This document shows, piece after piece, positions 1-6,444 of a stretch of DNA of 46,221 bases (positions within the stretch are counted from its first letter, which is position 1; each line of letters begins with the position of its first letter). Source of the stretch: a virus. The notes below the pieces were generated by a model. The model was not told the DNA's origin. It saw only the letters and a list, made by a program, of their open reading frames with translations, and ran no database searches. Location of the stretch: the IMG/VR virus record IMGVR_UViG_3300003324_000887, positions 1 through 46,221 of that record; one strand, given 5' to 3'. A program made the position numbers and the translations under genes.

Positions 1-25
1 ATACCATAGCGATCAATAACTGGTC
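1..25. repeat. Left copy of the 25-bp terminal overlap
   Basis: The first 25 bases are identical to the last 25 (46197-46221). The fibre reading frame continues through this overlap without interruption. This is what an assembler leaves when it closes a circular or circularly permuted phage genome. It is too short to be a typical phage direct terminal repeat. Confidence 0.9.
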
Positions 26-740
26 AGGAAAGGATAGTTGCTACATATCACGTTGGTACAATCAAGGTAGCAGCACAGCCTTTTCATATTTCCAAAGTGT
101 GACCGTACCTCAAGGTATAAGGTTCAGGCTAAAAGGCGGTTTACCATATGCTGAGTATAACGGCATCAGCTATATGAATACCAATTCAAACACATCTGCT
201 ACAGTACCATTCCTATACGACGGCAGTAAAACAGTAACTGCAAATATTGTTTTTGCAACTGCAAACGCAACCACTTCAAGTGTGTATGGCTTATTTGGTA
301 ATAATGCAGGAAGTACAGCTTCAAAGGGCATGTATTTAATATACGACCATAGGGCAAGCGCTTCGAGTACTAATGCATTAGCGATGACGGTAACTAATGG
401 TAACAGTGGCCAATATGTTATTAGTGACAAGTATAACAATAGCCCAATACCTATAAACTCAAAAGGCGTTGCCACTATTATATACAATCCATCAGACGCA
501 ACAACTTTGAACAGGAGTAAGATTTACGGAAATGGTAGTACTGCGCAGCAGAACAATACGGGCACGGATGCCCCCTCTGCGTTATCTGCACCAACACCAT
601 TCTCATTAGGTTCTATCGGTTCCAATAATACACGACTTACAGGTAACATCTATGAGTTTATCATTTATGATACAGCCCTGACAGATACGCAAAGAACTAA
701 ACTTAGGGATAATCAAAATTCACGCTATAATATTTATTAA
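1..740 (+). CDS. Tail fibre, C-terminal part (continues from 43856)
   Basis: Read in frame 3, this stretch is open from base 3 and joins in frame with the gene that starts at 43856. The joined protein is about 1026 aa; the part from position 99 onward corresponds to residues 814-1026. The C-terminus (IYEFIIYDTALTDTQRTKL then a few residues and YNIY) is typical of the end of a concanavalin/LamG-like lectin domain, which would bind a surface glycan. A GTG at 99 could look like a separate start, but the upstream frame is open and coding-like, so an independent gene is unlikely. The holin-like gene begins 1 base after the stop. Domain name is inferred from sequence pattern only. Confidence 0.85.
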   Translation, partial: TIAINNWSGKDSCYISRWYNQGSSTAFSYFQSVTVPQGIRFRLKGGLPYAEYNGISYMNTNSNTSATVPFLYDGSKTVTANIVFATANATTSSVYGLFGNNAGSTASKGMYLIYDHRASASSTNALAMTVTNGNSGQYVISDKYNNSPIPINSKGVATIIYNPSDATTLNRSKIYGNGSTAQQNNTGTDAPSALSAPTPFSLGSIGSNNTRLTGNIYEFIIYDTALTDTQRTKLRDNQNSRYNIY

Positions 741-741
741 C

Positions 742-1155
742 ATGGATACATTACAACATATAGTTACAACTATAAATTCAACAGAATTATTGCCATCTGT
801 TCGTTATGGTAAGCCGCTCATCTTCTTTATAGGTCTCTGTGGCATATTGCTACACAACCTTATGAGACTGAAGCGGCTTAATAAAAAAGGCGCTGCTACG
901 ATTGATTACAGGGCCTACTTCTCACAGGAGATAATCTCTATATTGATATCACTTGTTTTTACGGCTCTTTACTCTTTCGCGCTGGCCGACGAGGTATTTG
1001 CATATGCTGCGCTGAAGCTGCCGTTTGTATTAGGACTTGCAGGTACGTTCTCATTCCTTATTGGGTATTGTGCCGTGAGTCTACTTTCAAAAGCTACCGG
1101 CACAGCTGAGGATTATATCGATAGCCTCAACAAACCTGATACTGACAACCCCTAA
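742..1155 (+). CDS. Holin-like integral membrane protein
   Basis: This 137-aa protein has three hydrophobic segments (about residues 27-42, 67-85 and 91-113) and a polar C-terminus ending in KPDTDNP. It starts one base after the fibre stop and opens a cluster that contains a spanin-like lipoprotein and a transglycosylase. Size, topology and position fit a phage holin, which forms inner-membrane lesions that release or activate the endolysin. No holin family was recognised, so the call rests on context. Confidence 0.6.
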   Translation: MDTLQHIVTTINSTELLPSVRYGKPLIFFIGLCGILLHNLMRLKRLNKKGAATIDYRAYFSQEIISILISLVFTALYSFALADEVFAYAALKLPFVLGLAGTFSFLIGYCAVSLLSKATGTAEDYIDSLNKPDTDNP

Positions 1156-1179
1156 ATCACACGGTAAATACAGACAAAA

Positions 1180-1425
1180 ATGGATTGGAAAAAATTGGTA
1201 GATCATCTCGATAATAGGCCTATGTCTGTATTGTTAGCAATAGCATTAGGTTTTGGTACCTGGGCATTTTTAAATTGGGCAGCAGAAGTCAAAGAGCATA
1301 AAGAGGACCTGAGATTGATATACCCAGTACTGGAGAAAACAACTGAATTGCAAAAAGAAGTAAACGAATTATTACGTCAAAAAAACGCAGAGCAATGGAG
1401 CGAAAAAGATACGGTGGCGCATTAG
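1180..1425 (+). CDS. Small membrane-anchored coiled-coil protein of the lysis cassette
   Basis: The protein has 81 aa: a short N-terminal segment, one membrane helix (about residues 16-34, SVLLAIALGFGTWAFLNWA) and a charged, coiled-coil-prone tail rich in K, E and L. This is the general shape of an inner-membrane spanin (Rz-like) or of a holin accessory protein. It lies between the holin-like gene and the lipoprotein. The start is the ATG shortly after the preceding stop. No family recognised. Confidence 0.5.
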   Translation: MDWKKLVDHLDNRPMSVLLAIALGFGTWAFLNWAAEVKEHKEDLRLIYPVLEKTTELQKEVNELLRQKNAEQWSEKDTVAH

Positions 1426-1622
1426 CGCTATTATCGGTGCTGATTGCAATAGCCTTGTTCAGTATATGGCCACCACAAAAAGCAAGCAGTAAAGCTGCTA
1501 TATACGTTAACCGAATGGATTCTTTGAATGCGATGAATCGTGTAGAAATAGATCTGTTCGAATATAAAAAACTTAACAATGAAAAAAATACTACTGATTC
1601 CAATACTACTTATTCTAAGTAG
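1395..1622 (+). CDS. Small single-pass membrane protein
   Basis: The 75-aa product begins with MERKRYGG, has a hydrophobic helix at about residues 8-25 and a polar remainder. It overlaps the end of the previous gene by 31 bases and the start of the next by 44 bases, in different frames. Such nesting is common in phage lysis cassettes but lowers certainty that every frame is translated. It could be a second spanin or antiholin-type component. No family recognised. Confidence 0.45.
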   Translation: MERKRYGGALALLSVLIAIALFSIWPPQKASSKAAIYVNRMDSLNAMNRVEIDLFEYKKLNNEKNTTDSNTTYSK

Positions 1623-2094
1623 CTGCTATACGGCAAACAAAGCCACAAAGCAGGTTGTAAAGGCTCAGGCATATTATCCTGAACTTGTCGCCGGTCTGTT
1701 CGCTGATTGGTATCCTCCATTAGAATTTACAAGAGACAGCTTTATTTATATACCAGGAAGCACAATTACAATTCCTAGCCCCGTTAAATATGTCGATTGT
1801 GACAGCATAGCCAAGGCTAATAAAAAAGCAGGAGGTGAAGAGAAAGCAGGAAAAGTTCCATGTGATTGTCCACCATCTACAAAACAGGTAGATACATTCT
1901 GGCGTGTTAAAGAAGTTCAGGTAGCCAATAAAGCCAAAGAAAAGCAACTGGCCGACCAGGTTGAAAAGCTTCAAATTAAGAATACCAGTCAAAGCACTAC
2001 GAATCGTTACCTATGGATAGCAGTTGCAATCCTGGGCATTTACACACTCGGACGCTGGATACTGCGTGCTACGACTAAAATAAACCTACCCTAA
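1579..2094 (+). CDS. Lipoprotein with C-terminal membrane helix, candidate unimolecular spanin
   Basis: The 171-aa protein starts with a lipoprotein signal peptide: basic MKK, a hydrophobic core and a lipobox ending LILSSC, with the lipidated Cys at residue 16. The middle is periplasm-like, with a coiled-coil-prone stretch at about residues 110-140. A hydrophobic helix near residues 144-163 (LWIAVAILGIYTLGRWIL) forms the C-terminus. An outer-membrane lipid anchor at one end and an inner-membrane helix at the other is the hallmark of u-spanins such as T1 gp11, which fuse inner and outer membranes in the last step of lysis. It directly precedes the transglycosylase. Architecture is seen; function is inferred. 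Confidence 0.65.
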   Translation: MKKILLIPILLILSSCYTANKATKQVVKAQAYYPELVAGLFADWYPPLEFTRDSFIYIPGSTITIPSPVKYVDCDSIAKANKKAGGEEKAGKVPCDCPPSTKQVDTFWRVKEVQVANKAKEKQLADQVEKLQIKNTSQSTTNRYLWIAVAILGIYTLGRWILRATTKINLP

Positions 2095-2095
2095 C

Positions 2096-2620
2096 ATGCA
2101 TACAGAACGAGACCAAATAAATAATAACCCCTCAAGATTGGATAGAGTGAGCACGAACGATAATTTGAATGCATTCCTTTACATGATACGGAAATGTGAA
2201 GGTACAGCCAGCGCGAACGGGTACCGATATTTATTTGGTAGCACCTATAAACATGAGAAGCTATTTGATAGCTTTAAAGATCACCCTAAATTATATTTTG
2301 ACTACACTGATAAGGCAGGCAAGGCAATAGTTACGTCTGCTGCAGGTGCATATCAGATAACATATTCTACATGGAAGGCTTTGAAGATGAAAATTAGTTT
2401 ACCCGATTTCGCACCAGCTAATCAGGACAAAGCAGCTATTCAGTTAATATCTGAAAAGAAAGATGCATTGGATGACATCAAGGCAGGCCGTTTGGAAGCG
2501 GCTATTGATAAGGTACGTAAGATATGGGCATCTTTACCGGGTAGTGGACATAATCAACCTGAGCGCTCACTTGCTAAGGCAACTGGTTGGTATGAGGAGG
2601 CTGGAGGAAAAATTGCATAA
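2096..2620 (+). CDS. Endolysin: lambda R-like lytic transglycosylase (GH104 type)
   Basis: The 174-aa protein closely follows the pattern of phage lambda R: RKCEGT with the likely catalytic Glu35, YLFGS, DHPKLY, TSAAGAYQI, LPDFAPANQDKAAIQLI, and IWASLPGSG near residues 143-151, ending in YEEAGGKIA. Lambda-R enzymes cleave the peptidoglycan glycan strand and release 1,6-anhydro-muramyl products. No signal peptide is visible, so export would depend on the holin. It is the last gene of the lysis cassette and is followed by a terminator shared with the convergent integrase gene. Confidence 0.88.
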   Translation: MHTERDQINNNPSRLDRVSTNDNLNAFLYMIRKCEGTASANGYRYLFGSTYKHEKLFDSFKDHPKLYFDYTDKAGKAIVTSAAGAYQITYSTWKALKMKISLPDFAPANQDKAAIQLISEKKDALDDIKAGRLEAAIDKVRKIWASLPGSGHNQPERSLAKATGWYEEAGGKIA

Positions 2621-2623
2621 TAA

Positions 2624-2654
2624 AAAGCGGCTCAATGGCCGCTTTCTTGTTTTT
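2624..2654. terminator. Bidirectional terminator between endolysin and integrase
   Basis: An 8-bp perfect stem (AAAGCGGC at 2624-2631, GCCGCTTT at 2638-2645) has a 6-nt loop. It is followed by a T-rich tract on the plus strand and preceded by A residues that act as the T tract on the minus strand. It sits between two convergent genes and overlaps the last codon of the integrase. Confidence 0.75.
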
Positions 2655-3891
2655 GAGGAGAAAAAGTATTTGTCAACTTTCGTATAACTGTTGCCGTTCT
2701 TTCTTCCGCTCTCACATCATAATGTTTTTCTAAGATCTCAACAGAGTGTGCATTTGCCTCAGCTGTCATATTCTTTCCAATTAAGGCTACAGTTTCAGTA
2801 GTATTCAAGTGTTTAAGACTGTACCAGTCAGGGACATTTTCACCATATTTAGGGTTGCCGTTTTCATCTTTCTTATTTTTAACCCATCTACGCCAACGCC
2901 TGGATATCTGTTCTCTCCTGATTGGTGTATCGGCAGGCATTAACCCTTCACCAAACAAGTATTTATCTTCTCCATTACAACGGTTGATAGCAATTTTCCA
3001 ATAAGATAAAACGCAGTCTTTCATCGGCCGTGTAACCTTCCTATACACTTTTCCCTTTTTAACAGTGTATTCAATCTCCTGTTTTTCAAGGTTTACATCT
3101 TTGTACTTGACTTTCAACAATTCTGTTGTCCTGGAATGTGAATGGAAGAATATTTGCATAAACATCCAAAAGTTGAAATTGTCTTTGCGTAGATCTTCAT
3201 CTATCATTATCCGTTGCTGATCCGTTAAAGTGTCCCTTTTTTCAACTATATGTGGCAAAAGTTCAATCCCATCTACAGGATTTAATTCTACCACGTCTTG
3301 GTTGAATAAGAATTTGAAGATCATTGATAAGTGAGCTTTATAGTAATTATGGGTACGATTAGACCACTTGCCCTTGACTTCTGGAAGTACTTTAAGTATG
3401 GCCCTGATTTCCCTTTTTCTTATTGTATTGACTGGCCTACTTTCCAATTTTAGTTTTAAAGCTGCGTACCCTGTATATTTCAAGACAGAACGTAAATCTG
3501 TTTTTACTTCAGGAGAATAATTCGATTCGTGGATAGTGCGCCGAATGGCCGCGATAAAAGGCGTGTCGGGAGACATTATAAATTTTGAAACCTCATCTAT
3601 TATAGATGGTTCGCTTGGCGCCGAAGGTAAGTAACCTGTTATCGGATTGTAGCCGGCATTCAGCTTCTCAAGCTCATTGTCATAAAGGGATTGGGTAGCG
3701 ATCTGTCGGTCTTGAAGCTCCTTAAAATCGTTCATCCCTTTAATCGTAACCTGCTTAGGCTTAGGATAACGAGGATCATAGAAACGGTAACTCATGTACC
3801 AAATCTTCTTTACTGTAGCACGGGATGTTTTCCAGTTATCTGGATAAACAGTGATTTTGCTGCGTCTGCAGCCATTTGGTAGCTGAAACAT
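2632..3891 (-). CDS. int: Tyrosine-family integrase
   Basis: The 419-aa protein has an N-terminal arm-binding/SAM-like region (about residues 1-210) and a C-terminal tyrosine recombinase domain. Visible catalytic positions are Arg254 (HSHSRTTELLK), a Lys in the beta-hairpin (KKGKVYRK, 278-285), His361 (WYSLKHLNT), His382 and the nucleophile Tyr391 (ILEKHYDVR). Box II reads H-L-N-T, so Thr364 occupies the place of the usual second Arg. It is transcribed away from the tRNA-derived attP immediately upstream, the classical int-attP arrangement. It should catalyse integration into and excision from a host tRNA gene. The start at 3891 gives the full N-terminus. Confidence 0.9.
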   Translation of the reverse strand: MFQLPNGCRRSKITVYPDNWKTSRATVKKIWYMSYRFYDPRYPKPKQVTIKGMNDFKELQDRQIATQSLYDNELEKLNAGYNPITGYLPSAPSEPSIIDEVSKFIMSPDTPFIAAIRRTIHESNYSPEVKTDLRSVLKYTGYAALKLKLESRPVNTIRKREIRAILKVLPEVKGKWSNRTHNYYKAHLSMIFKFLFNQDVVELNPVDGIELLPHIVEKRDTLTDQQRIMIDEDLRKDNFNFWMFMQIFFHSHSRTTELLKVKYKDVNLEKQEIEYTVKKGKVYRKVTRPMKDCVLSYWKIAINRCNGEDKYLFGEGLMPADTPIRREQISRRWRRWVKNKKDENGNPKYGENVPDWYSLKHLNTTETVALIGKNMTAEANAHSVEILEKHYDVRAEERTATVIRKLTNTFSPQKQESGH

Positions 3892-3905
3892 TGTAAGCCA
3901 TTTGT

Positions 3906-3924
3906 GTTAACGTTTTTGTTAACG
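3906..3924. repeat. Paired GTTAACG sites, left attP arm
   Basis: GTTAACG occurs at 3906-3912 and again at 3918-3924, a 12-bp period. The same pair with the same period lies on the other side of the tRNA-like core at 4136-4154. Paired direct repeats flanking a core are the usual layout of integrase arm-type or excisionase binding sites. Confidence 0.65.
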
Positions 3925-3957
3925 GTTAAACAAATGCTACAACACAAGAACTTGGTT

Positions 3958-3995
3958 AAAAAACTCTGGAAGCACTTGGGCAAAGGCTTCCAGAG
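3958..3995 (-). terminator. Rho-independent terminator downstream of the tRNA 3' end
   Basis: A perfect 10-bp inverted repeat (CTCTGGAAGC at 3964-3973, GCTTCCAGAG at 3986-3995) has a 12-nt loop. Read on the minus strand it is followed by six T residues (3963 down to 3958). It begins 4 bases after the 3' end of the tRNA half. It would terminate a tRNA transcript reconstructed by integration and shield the downstream integrase gene from it. Confidence 0.75.
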
Positions 3996-3999
3996 AATG

Positions 4000-4042
4000 T
4001 GGTCCCACTAGGACTTGAACCTAGGACCCCCTGATTATGAGT
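4000..4042 (-). other. attP: attP core: 3' half of a CAU-anticodon tRNA
   Basis: On the minus strand this 43-bp segment reads as the tRNA from the anticodon loop (CTCATAA, anticodon CAT) to the discriminator base A. It includes the 3' anticodon strand TCAGG, the variable loop GGGTC, the T-stem CTAGG/CCTAG with loop TTCAAGT, and the acceptor 3' strand TGGGACC. The 5' half is missing: bases upstream of the anticodon loop do not pair with the anticodon strand. Phages carry such 3' halves so that integration restores the host tRNA gene. It lies 108 bp upstream of the integrase start. Isotype (elongator Met or Ile2) is not resolved. Confidence 0.88.
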
Positions 4043-4065
4043 TACCTGCCCTAAAATTAGGTAAC
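4041..4065. repeat. Inverted repeat bordering the attP core
   Basis: GTTACCT at 4041-4047 and AGGTAAC at 4059-4065 form 7-bp arms, with a nested CCTAA/TTAGG between them. It abuts the tRNA-derived core on the side away from the integrase. It may be a binding site for a recombination protein or part of the strand-exchange region. No gene is present between 3892 and 4164. Confidence 0.5.
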
Positions 4066-4135
4066 GCCAAAAGCTTGTGTGTAGCGGTTATTAATATTTT
4101 CTATATCCGACAAGAGCACGCATTCGTGCAATCTT

Positions 4136-4154
4136 GTTAACGGTCCTGTTAACG
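4136..4154. repeat. Paired GTTAACG sites, right attP arm
   Basis: GTTAACG occurs at 4136-4142 and 4148-4154 with the same 12-bp period and orientation as the left pair. The pairs lie about 105 and 125 bp from the middle of the core. Likely arm-type sites for the integrase or sites for an excision factor. Confidence 0.65.
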
Positions 4155-4164
4155 CTGCAAAGAA

Positions 4165-4467
4165 CTATTTTGCCTTTATTTTCAATGCTTTTGCTATATC
4201 GCTCATAAGCACCTGAACATCCATTTTTACCTCTCCTTTATTCAAAAACATCCAATTTGCATTGAAGTTGCCTTTAAGACATAGGGTAATGGCCTGCTCC
4301 ACAGTCGGGGCTTGCTTGAAATCCAAAATGCGATATATGGATTGCTTATGCACACCGATTAGGTCAGCAACTTCCACTAGGCTTGATAATTCCAGATCTG
4401 CCATAATTTGATTTACAGCCCGATTGAAATTCTTATGGAATTGCTCTGTGTACTGCTTATCTGCCAT
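4165..4467 (-). CDS. Small XRE-like DNA-binding protein, third gene of the lysogeny operon
   Basis: The 100-aa protein contains a helix-turn-helix-like stretch (LVEVADLIGVHKQSIYRIL, about residues 30-48), followed by NANWMFLNKGEV, which resembles the segment after the HTH in CI-type repressors. Its start overlaps the stop of the lipoprotein gene by one base, so the two are probably translationally coupled. With no protease domain, it may be an auxiliary regulator of the lysogeny or integration region. It is the gene nearest to attP on this operon and could also serve as an excision or directionality factor. Confidence 0.65.
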   Translation of the reverse strand: MADKQYTEQFHKNFNRAVNQIMADLELSSLVEVADLIGVHKQSIYRILDFKQAPTVEQAITLCLKGNFNANWMFLNKGEVKMDVQVLMSDIAKALKIKAK

Positions 4468-4976
4468 TAGAAAGAAATATCGAAATAGGTTTGATAAACT
4501 ACCTGGTCATCTTTGGCGAACACACAATAAACTTTATAGCACTCCCCTGCTGTTAAGTATGATTCCAAATAGCTTGTATTATTAGCAGGTGCAATACTCG
4601 CGATTGACCGTGTAAAGTCATGTATCATTACATCATTTGAATACACCTTGAAAAATAGTTGTGTGTTATCGTATGTATCAGGCAAATTCAGATTGTCTTT
4701 ATACATCTTATCAGCAGAGATTACCCTATGACCATTGTAATCTATCAACTTGAACTTTAATCGGCCAGTATAGATGGTATCATATGGATAGGAAAAATCA
4801 AACCCTTGATCTTTGTATGTATTCAATACTGCTTCAGGAAAATCGTCTTTATATTCCAGGGCAGGTATCGAAGTATTAGTAGGGCACTCGACGTTTTGTG
4901 GTTCAGGCTTTTCCTTGTCTCCACACGCAGATAAAGACGTCGTTGCCACAATAAGAATCATTAATATTTTTTTCAT
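4467..4976 (-). CDS. Phage-encoded lipoprotein expressed with the repressor
   Basis: The 169-aa protein begins MKKILMILIVATTSLSACGDK, a lipoprotein signal peptide with lipobox LSAC (Cys18). The rest is polar with two further Cys (KVYC and EC contexts) and has no recognisable domain; the length and beta-rich pattern suggest a small sandwich fold. It sits 5 bp after the repressor gene and overlaps the next gene by one base, so it should be made in the lysogen. Prophage lipoproteins in this position commonly block superinfection or change the host surface. That role is inferred from position alone. Confidence 0.7.
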   Translation of the reverse strand: MKKILMILIVATTSLSACGDKEKPEPQNVECPTNTSIPALEYKDDFPEAVLNTYKDQGFDFSYPYDTIYTGRLKFKLIDYNGHRVISADKMYKDNLNLPDTYDNTQLFFKVYSNDVMIHDFTRSIASIAPANNTSYLESYLTAGECYKVYCVFAKDDQVVYQTYFDISF

Positions 4977-4981
4977 AGTTA

Positions 4982-5773
4982 TTATTCTTCAGGTATATCA
5001 ATTTCAATATCAAATTTCTTTGGTGGAGGCATGCTAAAATCTATATGCCGTTTTACCAGCCAAATCTCTTTTATAGCTTGTTTTTTAAGAAGTATCTGTG
5101 GATAGAATGGATTATCGCTTATCAAAACATAATAATTGCCCTTTCTGAAAAGACGCTTCACTAATATTTGGTCATCTGTTACAATAACATGAACATAATA
5201 TTGAGGAGTATGATCCCAAAAAAGGGGCTCTACAAATTTTGCCACCACGTGCGACCCTTTCATTATACCGCGCGGCTGGTTCTCAATGTCAAGATATTCC
5301 ATACTATCACCATCCACTTCAAAGGCTCGATATTCCGGATCGGTGTATTCTTCCAACCCGGGCATATTCATTGGCTGCAGTTCATGTATAAATTTTGGAT
5401 CTGTGTAGTGCTGCGTATAACCACCCACCGCCTTATTTGGAACCACCTTTAATGGCTCTCTTTTTGTTTCCCCAAAAGCTTTATTGTAACGCATCTCATC
5501 GCCTACCGTTTGTAAATTGTTTGTAATACTTTCTTCTGTGTTTGTTTTTGGCAAACTTCCTTCTTTTACATACTTGCGGCTTATCCCAAAGCTATCAGCT
5601 AAGGAATTCAATAGCTTGTCGGAAATGGCTCTCCCCCCCTTGATCTCCGAAATCATTGACCTGGAACTATATCCCAACAGTTTCAATAACTCTGCGTCAC
5701 TACTAATATTCTCCTTATTCTTCACCCATTCCCACATTTCCAAGAACCTCTCTAATTCAGTGTTTTCTGGCAT
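4982..5773 (-). CDS. CI-like repressor with S24 autoprotease domain
   Basis: The 263-aa protein has an N-terminal HTH (about residues 25-65: ELLKLLGYSSRSMISEIKGGRAIS) and a C-terminal LexA/S24 peptidase domain. The catalytic Ser157 is in VDGDSMEY and Lys206 in ILVKRLF. A plausible self-cleavage site is AVGG near residues 115-118. Such repressors hold lytic promoters off and cut themselves when RecA filaments form after DNA damage. It is transcribed divergently from the early operon, and a 25-bp palindrome lies 41 bp upstream. It heads the lysogeny operon. Confidence 0.9.
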   Translation of the reverse strand: MPENTELERFLEMWEWVKNKENISSDAELLKLLGYSSRSMISEIKGGRAISDKLLNSLADSFGISRKYVKEGSLPKTNTEESITNNLQTVGDEMRYNKAFGETKREPLKVVPNKAVGGYTQHYTDPKFIHELQPMNMPGLEEYTDPEYRAFEVDGDSMEYLDIENQPRGIMKGSHVVAKFVEPLFWDHTPQYYVHVIVTDDQILVKRLFRKGNYYVLISDNPFYPQILLKKQAIKEIWLVKRHIDFSMPPPKKFDIEIDIPEE

Positions 5774-5813
5774 TGTTTGTTTTTGGTGAACTTATTTTAA
5801 AAAATATTTGATC

Positions 5814-5838
5814 GATTGTTTGTTTTTTACAAACAATC
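5814..5838. promoter_or_regulatory. Repressor operator palindrome
   Basis: Perfect 10-bp arms (GATTGTTTGT at 5814-5823, ACAAACAATC at 5829-5838) are separated by TTTTT. A half-site-like TTGTTTGT lies at 5773-5780, overlapping the repressor start codon. The palindrome overlaps the -33 element of the rightward early promoter, so repressor binding should block it. Confidence 0.8.
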
Positions 5839-5849
5839 TTCTACATTTG
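5819..5849 (+). promoter_or_regulatory. Rightward early promoter, Bacteroidota type
   Basis: TTTG at 5819-5822 is followed by exactly 19 bases and then TACATTTG at 5842-5849, matching the Bacteroidota consensus TTTG-N19-TAnnTTTG. The first early gene begins 42 bases downstream. The -33 box lies inside the operator palindrome. Confidence 0.78.
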
Positions 5850-5891
5850 TGATACAATACGACAACACAACAAATACAAAGTGTTTACAAA

Positions 5892-6203
5892 ATGGGAACA
5901 AAGGTAGCAAAAAAACATAATCAATCTCTGAATAATATATCGGGAGAAATCAAGGAGGAGGAACTTGCTTCATTGGTGAAATTCTTTTCTTATGCAGGCA
6001 TGAAAGCCGCATTCTTAGATGCTCATAGGGATGAGTCGGATAATGAAAAACCCAAGTACACACTAAGACAATTAAACTATACCCTTGGAGAAGGCACATG
6101 CAAAATGGGCATGCTAAAAGACTTACGCCTGTTTGTTGATGAAAACAAAGAAGTGGTTGAGGAGTATTTCCGTTCACAAGAAACAAACATCCATGAACAA
6201 TAA
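5892..6203 (+). CDS. First early gene, unknown function
   Basis: A 103-aa soluble protein with a basic N-terminus (MGTKVAKKHNQ) and a mostly helical, charged body. It is the first gene behind the repressor-controlled early promoter, the position often held by antirepressor, cro-like or host-takeover proteins, but no HTH or other known domain is visible. Its stop overlaps the start of the next gene by 11 bases. Confidence 0.7.
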   Translation: MGTKVAKKHNQSLNNISGEIKEEELASLVKFFSYAGMKAAFLDAHRDESDNEKPKYTLRQLNYTLGEGTCKMGMLKDLRLFVDENKEVVEEYFRSQETNIHEQ

Positions 6204-6399
6204 AGTAATTCAGCGACTGGAAAATATTGAGGCGATGTGTAAGAACCTCTTGCAAGAATGTTACAACACAAGAAAAGAACTGGAGCAGGGCAATGCTTCA
6301 GTTCTCCCGAAAGGGACTGACGATAAAGCCTCAAAGATTGCCGCGATGGTTACCTCGAAACGTAACACTAGACTTTTCAAACTGAATAAATCAGCATAA
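6193..6399 (+). CDS. Small helical early protein, unknown function
   Basis: The 68-aa product starts MNNKVIQRLENIEAMCKNLLQ. The frame is open further upstream to 6133, but the ATG at 6193 overlaps the previous stop and removes an overlap of more than 60 bases, so it is the better start. The first 40 residues look like a helical hairpin or coiled coil; the C-terminus is basic. No family recognised. Confidence 0.6.
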   Translation: MNNKVIQRLENIEAMCKNLLQECYNTRKELEQGNASVLPKGTDDKASKIAAMVTSKRNTRLFKLNKSA

Positions 6400-6403
6400 A
6401 AAA

Positions 6404-6426
6404 AGCACCGGCTGGAACCCGATGCT
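6404..6426 (+). terminator. Hairpin between early genes, possible attenuator
   Basis: AGCACCGG (6404-6411) and CCGATGCT (6419-6426) pair over 8 positions with one mismatch, after seven A residues. There is no strong T tract, so it may be a weak terminator, an attenuator or an RNA stabiliser in the leader of the next gene. Confidence 0.35.
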
Positions 6427-6444
6427 CATTTCATAAACAACTAA

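Noticed and set aside
99-740. Independent 213-aa gene starting at GTG 99
   Set aside because: The frame is open upstream to base 3 and continues in frame from the right end of the window, so it is the C-terminus of the fibre.
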